Assembly (NCBI RefSeq): GCF_022549775.1
Contig: NZ_JAKZGP010000008.1
Location: forward strand, 44,558-108,557
Direction of reading: 5' to 3'
Source of the DNA: Belliella filtrata
GTDB taxonomy: Bacteria > Bacteroidota > Bacteroidia > Cytophagales > Cyclobacteriaceae
Length of the DNA stretch: 64,000 nt
A program made the position numbers and the translations under genes. Under the pieces are notes generated by a model that was not told where the DNA came from, ran no database searches, and saw nothing but the letters and a program-made list of their open reading frames with translations. How positions within the stretch are numbered: position 1 is the first letter of the stretch; every line of letters starts with the position of its first letter. Positions 18,203 through 27,122 of this stretch are shown piece by piece.

Positions 18203-19525
18203 AGTGCTAGATTCAGTGAATTTTATGTTCTCTTTTTCAAGAAGATCAAGAATGGGTTCGTAAATCTCCGGAGTAATCGGAAGCTGTAATCCCTTTGCTT
18301 CAATTTTACCTTCTAAGAACAAATCAATAGCCATTGCAAGGGGTAGTCCCACAGTTTTGGCCATGGCAGTTTTGGTTTGGTTTTCACCTTTGCAGACCAA
18401 ACTAGATATTACCGATTTGATTCCCTGGTTAGTCTTTATTTCAAAGAGGTGTTGCATCACTATCATGTCCTTGTCGCTCGCTTTAAGTTCCCATTTTTCC
18501 TCAAGAATTACTTGTAGTATAGCCGCTGGGCTTCCTTTTTTTTGTGGTAATTCTTCTTCTGAAAAAAGTCCCAGCCATTCGATTTTTTTGAGTATTTCAT
18601 CATTCACCCAGGGTAATAATTCTACGAGTTTTATTTCCACATCATTTTCAGTGTGATATGGAAGAAAGGCATTGAGGAACATCCTCTTGCTATAATGATC
18701 GGGGAGGTTCATTTCAAAGCTATCATCTGTAATGCCTAATTGTACAAATACATCCCAACTCTGACAGAAACCAGCTCTTCGAAGTGTACCTCTTAGCATT
18801 GTAGGGACTTCTTTCAGTCCATAGATGCTTCTATAACTCAAGGAGTCACGATTTGGGTAACCTTCGAAGCTACCAACATTTTCGAAATGGATGTTTTCAA
18901 TTCTTCGAAACAACATGTGATAGGGCACATATTTGTATTGACCATTTCTGATAAATCGTGAGACTCCCTGTCCTGCAAGCACTACATTGCGAGGATTCCA
19001 AGTGAATTTATATTTCCATGGATTATCTTCACTTTCTGGTGCCAATACGCCACCTGTATAAGATTTGAATGATAGGATTTCATTGCCATCATTGATTTCT
19101 TTATGGATGATTTTCATAGCTGACATGTGGTCAAGACCAGGGTCTAGCCCACATTCATTCAAAAAAAGTAAGTTTTTCTCTTTGATTTCATCTGCCATTT
19201 TTCTCAAATCAGCTGACTCATAAGAAGCTGTGAAAAAGTGTTTGCTGAATGAAAGACAGTCTTTTGCAATGATCGGGTGTAAGAATGCAGGTAGCATTGA
19301 GACAACAATGTCAGCTTTTTGGATGAGACTCCTTCTAGACTCGTTATTATCTAAGTCTATTTTCTTTACTAAGACACCTTGATCATCCTTATATTTCTGG
19401 TAGATATGTTCAATGTTTTGATCTGCAAGGATGATTTTTCTATTTTTCTCCATTGCAGTATTCGCTAAATACTCAATTAAAAAGGTTGATGATTTTCCAG
19501 TGCCAATGATCAAGATAGTGTGCAT
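18188..19525 (-). CDS. Saccharopine dehydrogenase family protein
   Basis: This 445-residue protein has an N-terminal NAD(P) fold (MHTILIIGTGKSSTFLIEYLA, then DIVVSMLPAFLHPIIAKDC). The saccharopine dehydrogenase region FLNECGLDPGLDHMSAM and a long C-terminal domain (SYTGGVLAPESEDNPWKYKFTWNPRNV) follow. The layout resembles LYS9-type glutamate-forming enzymes. Whether it works in lysine degradation or another NAD-dependent reaction is unclear, since no lysine catabolism genes are adjacent. It is convergent and overlapping with trmN6. Confidence 0.85.
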   Translation of the reverse strand: MHTILIIGTGKSSTFLIEYLANTAMEKNRKIILADQNIEHIYQKYKDDQGVLVKKIDLDNNESRRSLIQKADIVVSMLPAFLHPIIAKDCLSFSKHFFTASYESADLRKMADEIKEKNLLFLNECGLDPGLDHMSAMKIIHKEINDGNEILSFKSYTGGVLAPESEDNPWKYKFTWNPRNVVLAGQGVSRFIRNGQYKYVPYHMLFRRIENIHFENVGSFEGYPNRDSLSYRSIYGLKEVPTMLRGTLRRAGFCQSWDVFVQLGITDDSFEMNLPDHYSKRMFLNAFLPYHTENDVEIKLVELLPWVNDEILKKIEWLGLFSEEELPQKKGSPAAILQVILEEKWELKASDKDMIVMQHLFEIKTNQGIKSVISSLVCKGENQTKTAMAKTVGLPLAMAIDLFLEGKIEAKGLQLPITPEIYEPILDLLEKENIKFTESSTLKND

Positions 19526-19662
19526 AGTTCAAAAGTTTAATAAAGTGATACCCTAAGTTGTGAAAAATGATCGATGGTTAAAAATGAAGTTTAAAAAATC
19601 AATAAAAATTAACAATTCATGCTTTTTTTTCGTTTATTCAATCCCTTTTTAAATGGAATGAT

Positions 19663-20145
19663 ATGAAGAAAAGAATTGAGATAAATGTTGCCTTGGAAGT
19701 TTTTGCAAAAGAAGAATGGTCAGAGATAGATGCTAGTCTTTTGGCAGAAGCCGAAAGGATCTTGGAAATAGCTCATGCACCCTATTCAAATTTTTTAGTA
19801 GGTGCAGCATTGTTGCTTGAAGATGGGCAGATTTTTTCTGCAAACAACCAGGAGAATGTTTCTTTTCCAGTTGGAGTATGTGCTGAAAGAGCTGTTCTCA
19901 GCTACGCAATGGGCAATAATCCGAATACGGCACCTGTCAAACTTGCTATTGTTGCCAAGCGTAGAGCGGGAATGGAATTGGCTACTGTGACACCTTGTGG
20001 GCTTTGCAGGCAGACAATCAATGAGTATGAATTTAAGTTTGGGAAGCCAATAGAAATCTTGATGTTGGGCCCTGGAGACGAAATGTATAGGGCATCTGGC
20101 ATTGATCAATTATTACCTTTCAGGTTTAGTGATTTGAATAGTTGA
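19663..20145 (+). CDS. cdd: Cytidine deaminase
   Basis: This 160-residue homotetrameric-type Cdd has the zinc site: Cys73-Ala-Glu75 in GVCAERAVLS, and Cys112-x-x-Cys115 in TPCGLCRQ. The nucleoside pocket YSNFLVGAALL is also seen. It deaminates cytidine and deoxycytidine to uridine in salvage, which would feed the nucleoside phosphorylase and upp in this window. An N-terminal extension of about 25 residues before the core is normal for Bacteroidota. It is monocistronic in appearance. Confidence 0.95.
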   Translation: MKKRIEINVALEVFAKEEWSEIDASLLAEAERILEIAHAPYSNFLVGAALLLEDGQIFSANNQENVSFPVGVCAERAVLSYAMGNNPNTAPVKLAIVAKRRAGMELATVTPCGLCRQTINEYEFKFGKPIEILMLGPGDEMYRASGIDQLLPFRFSDLNS

Positions 20146-20349
20146 AATTAATTTTGATTTAAACAGAACAAGTTCCAAACTGAGTAGTTTTAGAGAAAAG
20201 CGTATCTAGAACGCCTAGGTCAAATTTTTCAAGTTTGTAAAGTTTGATGAAATTGGTTGATTTAAAAAAATTTATGATTGTGATTGTGAAAAAGTTTGAT
20301 TTTAAATATCAGTTACTTAATTTTCTCAAAATTTTATTGCCAACCTAAG

Positions 20350-20787
20350 ATGTTAACCCTCACAGGAAAAGAAATTGAAAAGATTGCAGGTTTACTGCAA
20401 AAGGGCATGATTTGCTTTTATCAGCTAAATAACAAAAAAATTCATCATTTGCCCGATGATGAGGATTATTTCAACTATGATCTTACTCCTGAAGAGGAGG
20501 ATATCCTAGATGAAATAGATGATGATCCAGACAATTTTGCAGAGTTCACTAAGCTAGAAGCTAATCAGGAGCATCAAGTTATGGAGCAATTTGCGGATAG
20601 GATAGTCAAAGAGAAAGGTTTTCAGGATGAATTATTCAATGCCTTGAGCAAGCCAAAAGCAGCGACAGGATTCAAGTTTCTCATAGAAGACTCAAAGTAC
20701 AAAGAGAAATGGGCAGAGTATAAGCTGGAAAAATATAAGGATTGGGTTTTAGAACAGATTGATTCCTTTAACTATGCTGATGAATAG
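20350..20787 (+). CDS. UPF0158 family protein, unknown function
   Basis: With the ATG at 20350 the protein has 145 residues and starts MLTLTGKEIEKIAGLLQKGM, matching the UPF0158 N-terminus (a lone helix and CFYQLN strand). A very acidic region (EEEDILDEIDDDPDNFAEF) and a C-terminal helical part rich in Lys, Trp and Tyr (KEKWAEYKLEKYKDWV) follow. An upstream in-frame ATG at 20296 adds a hydrophobic stretch that does not fit the family. The function is not known. A shared terminator lies between it and lipA. Confidence 0.7.
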   Translation: MLTLTGKEIEKIAGLLQKGMICFYQLNNKKIHHLPDDEDYFNYDLTPEEEDILDEIDDDPDNFAEFTKLEANQEHQVMEQFADRIVKEKGFQDELFNALSKPKAATGFKFLIEDSKYKEKWAEYKLEKYKDWVLEQIDSFNYADE

Positions 20788-20830
20788 CATGCTGAAATTT
20801 TGGAAACACGAGTGGTATTATTAAAAAATG

Positions 20831-20858
20831 AACCCTGCATTTGGATGAATGCAGGGTT
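20831..20858. terminator. Bidirectional intrinsic terminator
   Basis: AACCCTGCAT (20831-20840) and ATGCAGGGTT (20849-20858) form a perfect 10-bp stem with an 8-nt loop. T-rich flanks follow on both strands, so it can serve the UPF0158 gene and the convergent lipA. Confidence 0.85.
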
Positions 20859-20911
20859 TTATATTTATAGGGTATTTCCTTGAAAAGGAAATAATTGAGT
20901 GCATATGATGA

Positions 20912-21790
20912 TCAGACATTGACATGTCTCTCGGCATGATAGGAAGATCTTACCAAAGGACCTGACTCTACATACTTCAAGCCTCTTTTCAGTCCCTCTT
21001 CTCTATAAAGAGCAAAAGTATCAGGATGGATAAATTCAGCAACCTCAATATGCATTTTGGTAGGTTGAAGATACTGCCCAAGTGTCAGGATATCACATCC
21101 ATGAGCTGCCAGATCATCCATGGCTTTGAATACTTCATCTTGTTTTTCACCCAAACCAAGCATAATACCTGTTTTTGTCCTCTTTCCAAACTCTTTTGTG
21201 AGCTTGATTTGCTCTAGAGATCTAACATATTTAGCTTGTGGCCTCACTCTTCTGTAAAGGCTTTCTACAGTTTCCATATTGTGAGAGACTACTTCTTGAC
21301 CTCCTTCTATCATTCTGTACAAAGCATCCCAATTAGATTTTACGTCAGGAATCAGGGTTTCTATGGTAGTTTCTGGGGAGAGTTTTTTGGTTTCTACTAC
21401 TGTTTGATACCAGATTTCAGCTCCTTTGTCTTTTAGCTCATCTCTATTTACCGATGTGATTACAGCGTGCTTTACACCCATGAGCTGTATGGCTTCAGCA
21501 ACACGTCTAGGCTCATCTGTATCATACTCTGGTGGTCTTCCTGTGGCTACTGCACAGAAGGAACAAGATCGGGTACATACATTCCCTAGGATCATGAAAG
21601 TAGCAGTTCCTGCACCCCAACATTCACCCATGTTTGGACAATTACCACTTTCACAGATCGTATGAAGTTTATGTTGATCTACAAGTTTTCTGACTTTTGC
21701 ATATTCTTTTCCTACAGGCAACTTTACCCTGAGCCAGTCTGGTTTTTTTCTTCTTGTCGCCTCTTCGGAAATTACAGGTAATTCGATCAT
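20912..21790 (-). CDS. lipA: Lipoyl synthase
   Basis: This 292-residue radical SAM enzyme has the auxiliary cluster cysteines Cys46, Cys51 and Cys57 ([13 protein letters not shown]) and the radical SAM CxxxCxxC at Cys72, Cys76 and Cys79 (CTRSCSFC). The C-terminal RSSYHAE carries the conserved serine ligand. It inserts two sulfurs into octanoyl chains on lipoyl domains of 2-oxoacid dehydrogenases. lipB is not adjacent. It lies downstream of, and in the same direction as, a hypothetical outer-membrane protein gene. Confidence 0.97.
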   Translation of the reverse strand: MIELPVISEEATRRKKPDWLRVKLPVGKEYAKVRKLVDQHKLHTICESGNCPNMGECWGAGTATFMILGNVCTRSCSFCAVATGRPPEYDTDEPRRVAEAIQLMGVKHAVITSVNRDELKDKGAEIWYQTVVETKKLSPETTIETLIPDVKSNWDALYRMIEGGQEVVSHNMETVESLYRRVRPQAKYVRSLEQIKLTKEFGKRTKTGIMLGLGEKQDEVFKAMDDLAAHGCDILTLGQYLQPTKMHIEVAEFIHPDTFALYREEGLKRGLKYVESGPLVRSSYHAERHVNV

Positions 21791-21860
21791 CTCTTAGTCT
21801 TAATTAGATAGATAGCACAAAATTAAACTTTAATGCCATATAAACCCAATTGTGGATTTA

Positions 21861-22592
21861 TTACTTCCTGAATCCATAGTATAAGGTGAAATAGGCTGAT
21901 TGAAATATTTGCCTATTCTCAGTAGTTGGCATAAGTACTATTTCCTTGCTAAAACCCTCAATTTGATAACCTAGTTCCAATCCAACGGCACTAGATTTGA
22001 AAGTACCGAATTCAAAGAAGAGAGCAGCTTTTGCATTTCCTCCAAAAGCTACTTCTGAATTGCTGATTCCCTCAAAAATCCTACCTGGTCCCAAGACATT
22101 GAATCTACTTTGATGTACTTCTGGATCATATTGTTCTCTTACTGTTTCTACTCTACTCAATGCATACTCTATGTAATAAGGAGCTATAATCCCTATGGAC
22201 GGACCCACAGCCGCCAAAGCCGAAATTTGTACACCTTGCTGCGGAGCCTTATTGAAAAATACAATTTCTCTTCCATAATATGGACGTATGCTGTAGAGAT
22301 AGTTTGATTTTCCGAATATGAAAGAATTACCAAGCACAGTGTTGTACCTTACTTCCTTTGGGTTTTTTACATTTACTAAATCCAATCCAAAAAATTGAAA
22401 TTTGTCTTCTTCGATTTTATATCCAGCCTTAATCGAAAAGCCTCCAATCAAACCTCCATTTGTATTCTTATTGATACCAAAAAACAGCTCGCGATCGTAA
22501 TCGTAGTTTCCAGTGTCTTCCCTCTGGGCAAAAGTGACTATGCTAAGCATTGTCAAAAACCCTGATAATAAATATTTTGTCGCTTTTATCAT
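21861..22592 (-). CDS. Secreted, probably beta-barrel outer-membrane protein, unknown
   Basis: This 243-residue protein has a signal peptide (MIKATKYLLSGFLTMLSIVTFAQ). Amphipathic beta segments with many Gly, Phe and Tyr end in FTLYYGFRK. No domain is recognised. The strand pattern suggests a small barrel in the outer membrane. It lies 70 bp upstream of lipA in the same direction and may be co-transcribed. It is divergent from the OsmC gene, with a 67-bp shared promoter region. Confidence 0.65.
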   Translation of the reverse strand: MIKATKYLLSGFLTMLSIVTFAQREDTGNYDYDRELFFGINKNTNGGLIGGFSIKAGYKIEEDKFQFFGLDLVNVKNPKEVRYNTVLGNSFIFGKSNYLYSIRPYYGREIVFFNKAPQQGVQISALAAVGPSIGIIAPYYIEYALSRVETVREQYDPEVHQSRFNVLGPGRIFEGISNSEVAFGGNAKAALFFEFGTFKSSAVGLELGYQIEGFSKEIVLMPTTENRQIFQSAYFTLYYGFRK

Positions 22593-22659
22593 AGTTAATC
22601 AGGAATATAACGCTAATTTTAGCCCTAAGTTACTAAACCGATTTTAAAAGTAAGTGTTT

Positions 22660-23064
22660 ATGCCAACTATAAAAAGTTCATACCTCGGAAATCTACGAAC
22701 AGAAATAGAGCATGTCCAATCTGGTACAAAAATCTTAAGTGATGCACCAGTTGATAACAATGGAAAGGGAGAAGCATTTTCTCCCACTGATCTAGTAGCT
22801 GCGGCTCTAGGGAGTTGTATGGTTACGATCATGGGAATTGTCGCAGAGCGAGATGGAGTTTCGTTAGTGGGGTTACATTGGGAGGTTACCAAAATAATGA
22901 ATGCCAATCCAAGGAGAATTGCTGAAATCATAGTGAAGTTCAACTGGGGAAATCCAGTAGAAGATGCTAAGATGATTCAAAAGCTTAAAACCGCAGCCCT
23001 TACGTGTCCAGTGGCCTTAAGTCTTGATCCTTCAATTGTCCAAACAGTTGAGTTTGATTTTTGA
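22660..23064 (+). CDS. OsmC family protein
   Basis: This 134-residue protein has the two redox cysteines of OsmC-like peroxidases: Cys53 in AALGSCMVTIMG and Cys116 in AALTCPVALSL, with a conserved Glu in the EAFSPTDLV stretch. OsmC/Ohr proteins reduce organic hydroperoxides with thiols. This shorter form resembles the YhfA-like branch, whose role is less defined. A GTG six bases earlier is possible, but the ATG at 22660 is preferred. The ECF operon follows. Confidence 0.85.
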   Translation: MPTIKSSYLGNLRTEIEHVQSGTKILSDAPVDNNGKGEAFSPTDLVAAALGSCMVTIMGIVAERDGVSLVGLHWEVTKIMNANPRRIAEIIVKFNWGNPVEDAKMIQKLKTAALTCPVALSLDPSIVQTVEFDF

Positions 23065-23149
23065 TTGTTAAATATTTTTTAGTCTCTTGTAGCATTTTCA
23101 GTAGAGCTTGCGTCTAGTATAATAGACAGCGTAAAAATAATCCGTTTCA

Positions 23150-23698
23150 TTGGAACAACATCTTATTCAAAAAGCAAAAGAAGGTGATACAAAAGCCATA
23201 GAAATGCTTTACAAGCATTTCTATGGCTATGCTATGAGCATTGCTTTGAGATATTCCAATTCAAGAGATGAATCTTGCGAGATTGTGAATGATAGTTTTA
23301 TGAAAATGTTTGACAAGATCAATCAATATCAAGAAAGCAATTCATTCAAAGGTTGGTTTAGGCGAATCATCGTCAATACTTCCATTGATTATTATAGAAA
23401 AACTGTGAAGCACTATGCTGCCATGGATATAGAAAAAGTAGAAATGGAAAGTTTAAATCCAGAGGTCATAGATCATTTGTCTAAAGAAGATATTTTAAAG
23501 CTTTTGCGAGAGCTTCCCGAAATGCTGAGGATCGTTTTCAATATGTATGAAATCGAAGGATATGCCCACAATGAAATCGGAGAAAAATTGGGCATTCCGG
23601 CAAGTACTTCGAGGACACATCTGGCTCGAGCGAAGCAATGCTTAAGAGATAAAATCAATGCTGTAAACCAAATTAATAATGAAGGAGCAGTTCGATAA
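23150..23698 (+). CDS. ECF-type RNA polymerase sigma factor
   Basis: This 182-residue sigma-70 family protein has region 2 at about 12-85 (MLYKHFYGYAMSIALRYSNSRDESCEIVNDSFMKMF cut into two helices, then FKGWFRRIIVNTSIDYYRK). Region 4 lies at about 110-165 (LRELPEMLRIVFNMYEIEGYAHNEIGEKLGI, STSRTHLARAKQ). The start is TTG at 23150, because no ATG lies between an upstream stop and the first conserved helix. The next gene overlaps by 20 bp and encodes a membrane-anchored partner, a common sigma/anti-sigma arrangement. Confidence 0.92.
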   Translation: MEQHLIQKAKEGDTKAIEMLYKHFYGYAMSIALRYSNSRDESCEIVNDSFMKMFDKINQYQESNSFKGWFRRIIVNTSIDYYRKTVKHYAAMDIEKVEMESLNPEVIDHLSKEDILKLLRELPEMLRIVFNMYEIEGYAHNEIGEKLGIPASTSRTHLARAKQCLRDKINAVNQINNEGAVR

Positions 23699-25109
23699 AA
23701 AATTAGTTGATAAAATTAAAGACTCCTTTGAAAATCATCAGGAGAAATTTGACCCGCAAGAGTGGGACAAATTTTCGAATGCATATTTCGGAGGAGGTCA
23801 AAAGAAATCACCTATGATGTGGTGGCCATGGGTCTCTGGAATTGCTGCGGCTATTGTTTTAGGCTTTTTCTTATTTATCCAGCTTTCTGATCAAGAAATA
23901 CAGGAAAATTCTTTCATGGCTATGGAAGAGTATCCTATTTCAAAACAGTCTGAAAATCATAGAGATTATCAGCTTCCTAAAGAAGAGCAGGTATTGGATC
24001 AAAGCAGGAAAGATGAGTTTAAAGAGGATAAAGGAATTGAAAACCTTTCTGAAGATAAGCTCAATCATGTAGGAAGTAAGCTAAGTCAAATAATAGGAAA
24101 GAAAGAAAACAGTAATTCCATTCCAGAAAGCATTCAAATGGACTCAAATACAGTGAGCAATACCAAAGTGAGTGAAGAAAGTTTTCGAAAGGATACCAGT
24201 ATTGAAGAAGCTAAAATAGATTCTGGTGAGAAGCTAGTTGCAACTGTTTTGCCTAGCAAAGAAGATATCGTTGAAAAAGATACTTTTAGCACAAAGCAAT
24301 CAGAGTTACTCAAGGATACATTTATTGCGAATATCGCTGAAGAGCAAAAAGAAGCACAGTCTTCAATCAATGCTTGGTTATCAGAAGGAGTAGATGAAAA
24401 GTTGCTTGCCAAAAGTGCTGATATTGAAAAAAACAACCCTATGAGACTTGGTGTAATGCTAGCACCTCAATCTATTTCAAATGCAAATCAAAGCTTGAAC
24501 CTAGGGGCAGGAGTGCTTTCTGAATTTTCATTTTCGAAAAGGCTTAAAATCGATGTTGGCCTAGCTTATGCAAGGCAAAATATTTCCCCTGTAGTGAATG
24601 ATAATGTTATCGCTGCGAGTGGATCGATGGCGCAGCATGCTGATAACAGTAGAATGTTGAGTTTTAGCAGTAATTTTGTCAATGCCTCATATGAATTGAG
24701 TTTTGGTCAGCTGGAGCTCCCTATTAATCTAAAATATAAAGTGTTAGAAAGTAATAATACTGGAATTTACTTGATTACTGGCGTTTCTAACATGGTATAT
24801 TTGAACCAAAGAAATGTCGGGACATTTACTTCGGCTAATTTCATGACAGCAGGACTAATGGCAGACTCACAAGTAGTAGCACAAACCTTTGTAGAAACTA
24901 CCACACCTTCGGATGTTGCATTAGAGTCTGAAAGCAACATTGGTCAAATGGTCAATTTCTCGCTTGGATATGAGTATAATTTAAAGAATGGTACTTTTAT
25001 ATCACTAGAACCGTTTTATAAGATGTCAGTGGGAGGTCAAACCTTCGTAAATCAACAGTTTGCCATAGGCGGATTGAACCTTAGAATGAATTTTCAATTT
25101 AAAAAATAA
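23679..25109 (+). CDS. Probable anti-sigma factor fused to a C-terminal outer-membrane-like beta-barrel domain
   Basis: This 476-residue protein has a cytosolic N-terminus (MKEQFDKKLVDKIKDSFENH, FDPQEWDKF), a single membrane helix at about 47-67 (WPWVSGIAAAIVLGFFLF) and a long polar, low-complexity stretch (70-250). The C-terminal 220 residues are rich in beta strands (PIN-LKYKVLE, SLGYEYNLKNGTFISLEPFYK) and end in MNFQFKK. The position after an ECF sigma with a 20-bp overlap suggests it holds the sigma factor at the membrane. A barrel domain behind an inner-membrane helix is odd; the protein would have to span the periplasm. The anti-sigma role is inferred from position and topology. Confidence 0.7.
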   Translation: MKEQFDKKLVDKIKDSFENHQEKFDPQEWDKFSNAYFGGGQKKSPMMWWPWVSGIAAAIVLGFFLFIQLSDQEIQENSFMAMEEYPISKQSENHRDYQLPKEEQVLDQSRKDEFKEDKGIENLSEDKLNHVGSKLSQIIGKKENSNSIPESIQMDSNTVSNTKVSEESFRKDTSIEEAKIDSGEKLVATVLPSKEDIVEKDTFSTKQSELLKDTFIANIAEEQKEAQSSINAWLSEGVDEKLLAKSADIEKNNPMRLGVMLAPQSISNANQSLNLGAGVLSEFSFSKRLKIDVGLAYARQNISPVVNDNVIAASGSMAQHADNSRMLSFSSNFVNASYELSFGQLELPINLKYKVLESNNTGIYLITGVSNMVYLNQRNVGTFTSANFMTAGLMADSQVVAQTFVETTTPSDVALESESNIGQMVNFSLGYEYNLKNGTFISLEPFYKMSVGGQTFVNQQFAIGGLNLRMNFQFKK

Positions 25110-26068
25110 TGTATAGTATGAAATTTAATCAATTGCCTGTATTGTTAATATTGACGGCGATGTTTGTAGCTTGTATACCAGACACAGAGTCTGATTATGA
25201 GAGGATAGTAGAGAGAGACAACAGGTTACTCCAAGACTATTTAGAGAGAAATGGGATAAATGCAATAGAGAGTCCACTTGGCTTTTATTATCAAAAAACA
25301 CAATCAAGTGATACGGGTAATCAAATTGTCAACAATGATATAGTAGGGGTATATTATGAAATAAGAACTACTAATGGCCAGATGATAGAAACTTATATGG
25401 ATGAATCGAAGTTACCAAGATTGTATAAGCATACAGATGGAGGATTGATCCCTAGAGTGATAAATTTTGCTTCGGGTATAGCCAAAGAGGGGGAAACTTT
25501 AAGACTTTTTTCACCTTCATACCTTGCGTATTCTGAATATAGCTTTGAGCAATTGATTTCAGAGGGAGCTAATTTGGCTATTACTGTCAAGTACGCACGG
25601 GTTTATTCTGAAAGTGCAGTTAAGACACTTGAAAGGCAAATCATCGAAGATTATATTGAGGATAATGGTATTGAGGGCTTTGAAATGCTTAGTAGTGGTA
25701 TCTTCATCAAAGTGACGGGAGCTGGTGAAGGAGAGCTGGTGTCTAAAGCAAACGATAATGTAGTTTTTGACTTTGAATTAAAGCAATTAGGTGAGAGTAC
25801 AGTTATATCCAAGTCAAATGAAAACTCACCTTTGACCACTAGAATTGGCGCCCAAGGGAATCTCAAATTTTTGGATGTTGCTTTAAGGGATGTCAAAGTA
25901 GGTCAGGAAGTTGAAGTATTTGTTCCTTCACATGAAGGCTTTGGAGGAAGTACACAGATTTTCCCATTTGCTATCAGAAGAGATTTGTTTTCGAGAAATG
26001 CCATTTCAATAGCTGCTAGACCTTTCGAACCTATACATTTCAAAGCTAAGATCAAAGAAATTAAATAG
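25109..26068 (+). CDS. Lipoprotein with two FKBP-like (PPIase) domains
   Basis: This protein has 319 residues from the ATG at 25109, whose A is the last base of the preceding stop (TAATG coupling). The ATG at 25118 also works. The lipobox LTAMFVAC gives acylated Cys19 counted from 25118. Two FKBP-like halves follow, about 45-165 (VVGVYYE-type strand, GLIPRVINFASGIAKEGETLRLFSPSYLAY) and 170-319 (KFLDVALRDVKVGQEVEVFVPSHEGFG). Each resembles the lid and active-site loops of FKBP but with substitutions, so isomerase activity is doubtful. It probably acts as a periplasmic chaperone for the products of this operon. Confidence 0.75.
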   Translation: MYSMKFNQLPVLLILTAMFVACIPDTESDYERIVERDNRLLQDYLERNGINAIESPLGFYYQKTQSSDTGNQIVNNDIVGVYYEIRTTNGQMIETYMDESKLPRLYKHTDGGLIPRVINFASGIAKEGETLRLFSPSYLAYSEYSFEQLISEGANLAITVKYARVYSESAVKTLERQIIEDYIEDNGIEGFEMLSSGIFIKVTGAGEGELVSKANDNVVFDFELKQLGESTVISKSNENSPLTTRIGAQGNLKFLDVALRDVKVGQEVEVFVPSHEGFGGSTQIFPFAIRRDLFSRNAISIAARPFEPIHFKAKIKEIK

Positions 26069-26097
26069 AACTGGCCTTTGGCAAGTTTTTGAGCTAT

Positions 26098-26133
26098 AAA
26101 AGTCAGTTGGTGCAAATGCGCTGGCTGACTTTT
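26098..26133 (+). terminator. Intrinsic terminator after the FKBP lipoprotein gene
   Basis: AAAAGTCAG (26098-26106) pairs with CTGACTTTT (26125-26133). The inner part continues with G-U and G-C pairs up to an AAAT loop. GTATTTTT follows. Confidence 0.85.
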
Positions 26134-26213
26134 GTATTTTTAGATATCAAGTGATTCAATTGTAATTGTGCTGTTCTTTAATCAACTTTGTTAAGTTATA
26201 AACCCAAGGAATT

Positions 26214-27122
26214 ATGAGCTTTCTTTTTGATAGTTTTAGAGGATGGAAAAAGTATTGTGAAGATCACGAGCAAAGTCTTCATCAGTCAGTTATTGCGTAT
26301 GAAGTTACCCAGAAGGGTAAAGAAGAAGCTGCAATATGGCGTGGCTTGCAGCAAGCGTATGATGTAATGAAAGATGCTGTATCCACTGGTTTGACCGAGG
26401 AGATGACTTCAAGGTCTGGTATGATTAATAATGGTGCAAAAAAAGTTTTCAAGCATCCTGTAGCTGTACTTTCTCCTGAATTTCAAAAATTGATTTCTAG
26501 GGCATTGGCTGCAAAAGAAGTGAACTCATGTATGGGTAGGGTAGTCGCTGCTCCCACAGCAGGGGCTTCAGGGATTTTACCAGGAACTTTATATACACTT
26601 CAGGAAATCCACGGATTAGAAGATCAGAATATTCTGGAGGGCTTACTTGTAGGGGCGGGCATCGCTTTGATCATAGAAGAGAAAGCCTCTTTAGCTGGGG
26701 CTGTTGGTGGATGTCAGGCAGAAACAGGCTCTGCAGCAGCTATGGCATCTGGTGCTATTGTTTATTGTTTAGGAGGTGATGTTGATCAAGTTTTCAATGC
26801 TGTAGCTATTACCATTCAGTGTATGCTTGGTTTGGTTTGTGATCCTGTTGCAGGGCTAGTTGAAGTGCCTTGCGTCGTTAGAAATGCGAGTGCAGCTGCC
26901 ATAGCAAATAGCTCCGCTCAGATTGCCTTAGCCAATGTGAGTGCGGTGATACCTGTAGATGAATGCGTAGAAGCTATGGGGGAAATAGGTTCAAGTATGG
27001 AAAGTAAATACAAAGAAACTGCCATGGGCGGACTTGCCGCTACGCTTACAGGTCAAGAAATATCAAAAAAAGTACTAATCCAAGATATAGAGATTCTACC
27101 TGATGAGGATTTACCTGATTAA
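26214..27122 (+). CDS. sdaAA: L-serine dehydratase, iron-sulfur-dependent, alpha subunit
   Basis: This 302-residue protein matches the SDH alpha domain. It shows VNSCMGRVVAAPTAGASGILPG, GAVGGCQAETGSAAAMA, and LGLVCDPVAGLVEVPCVVRNA with the cluster cysteines. It deaminates L-serine to pyruvate and ammonia using a 4Fe-4S cluster. Two-subunit forms need SdaAB; no beta subunit is adjacent, so it must be encoded elsewhere. Its last 12 bases overlap the convergent membrane protein gene. Confidence 0.9.
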   Translation: MSFLFDSFRGWKKYCEDHEQSLHQSVIAYEVTQKGKEEAAIWRGLQQAYDVMKDAVSTGLTEEMTSRSGMINNGAKKVFKHPVAVLSPEFQKLISRALAAKEVNSCMGRVVAAPTAGASGILPGTLYTLQEIHGLEDQNILEGLLVGAGIALIIEEKASLAGAVGGCQAETGSAAAMASGAIVYCLGGDVDQVFNAVAITIQCMLGLVCDPVAGLVEVPCVVRNASAAAIANSSAQIALANVSAVIPVDECVEAMGEIGSSMESKYKETAMGGLAATLTGQEISKKVLIQDIEILPDEDLPD

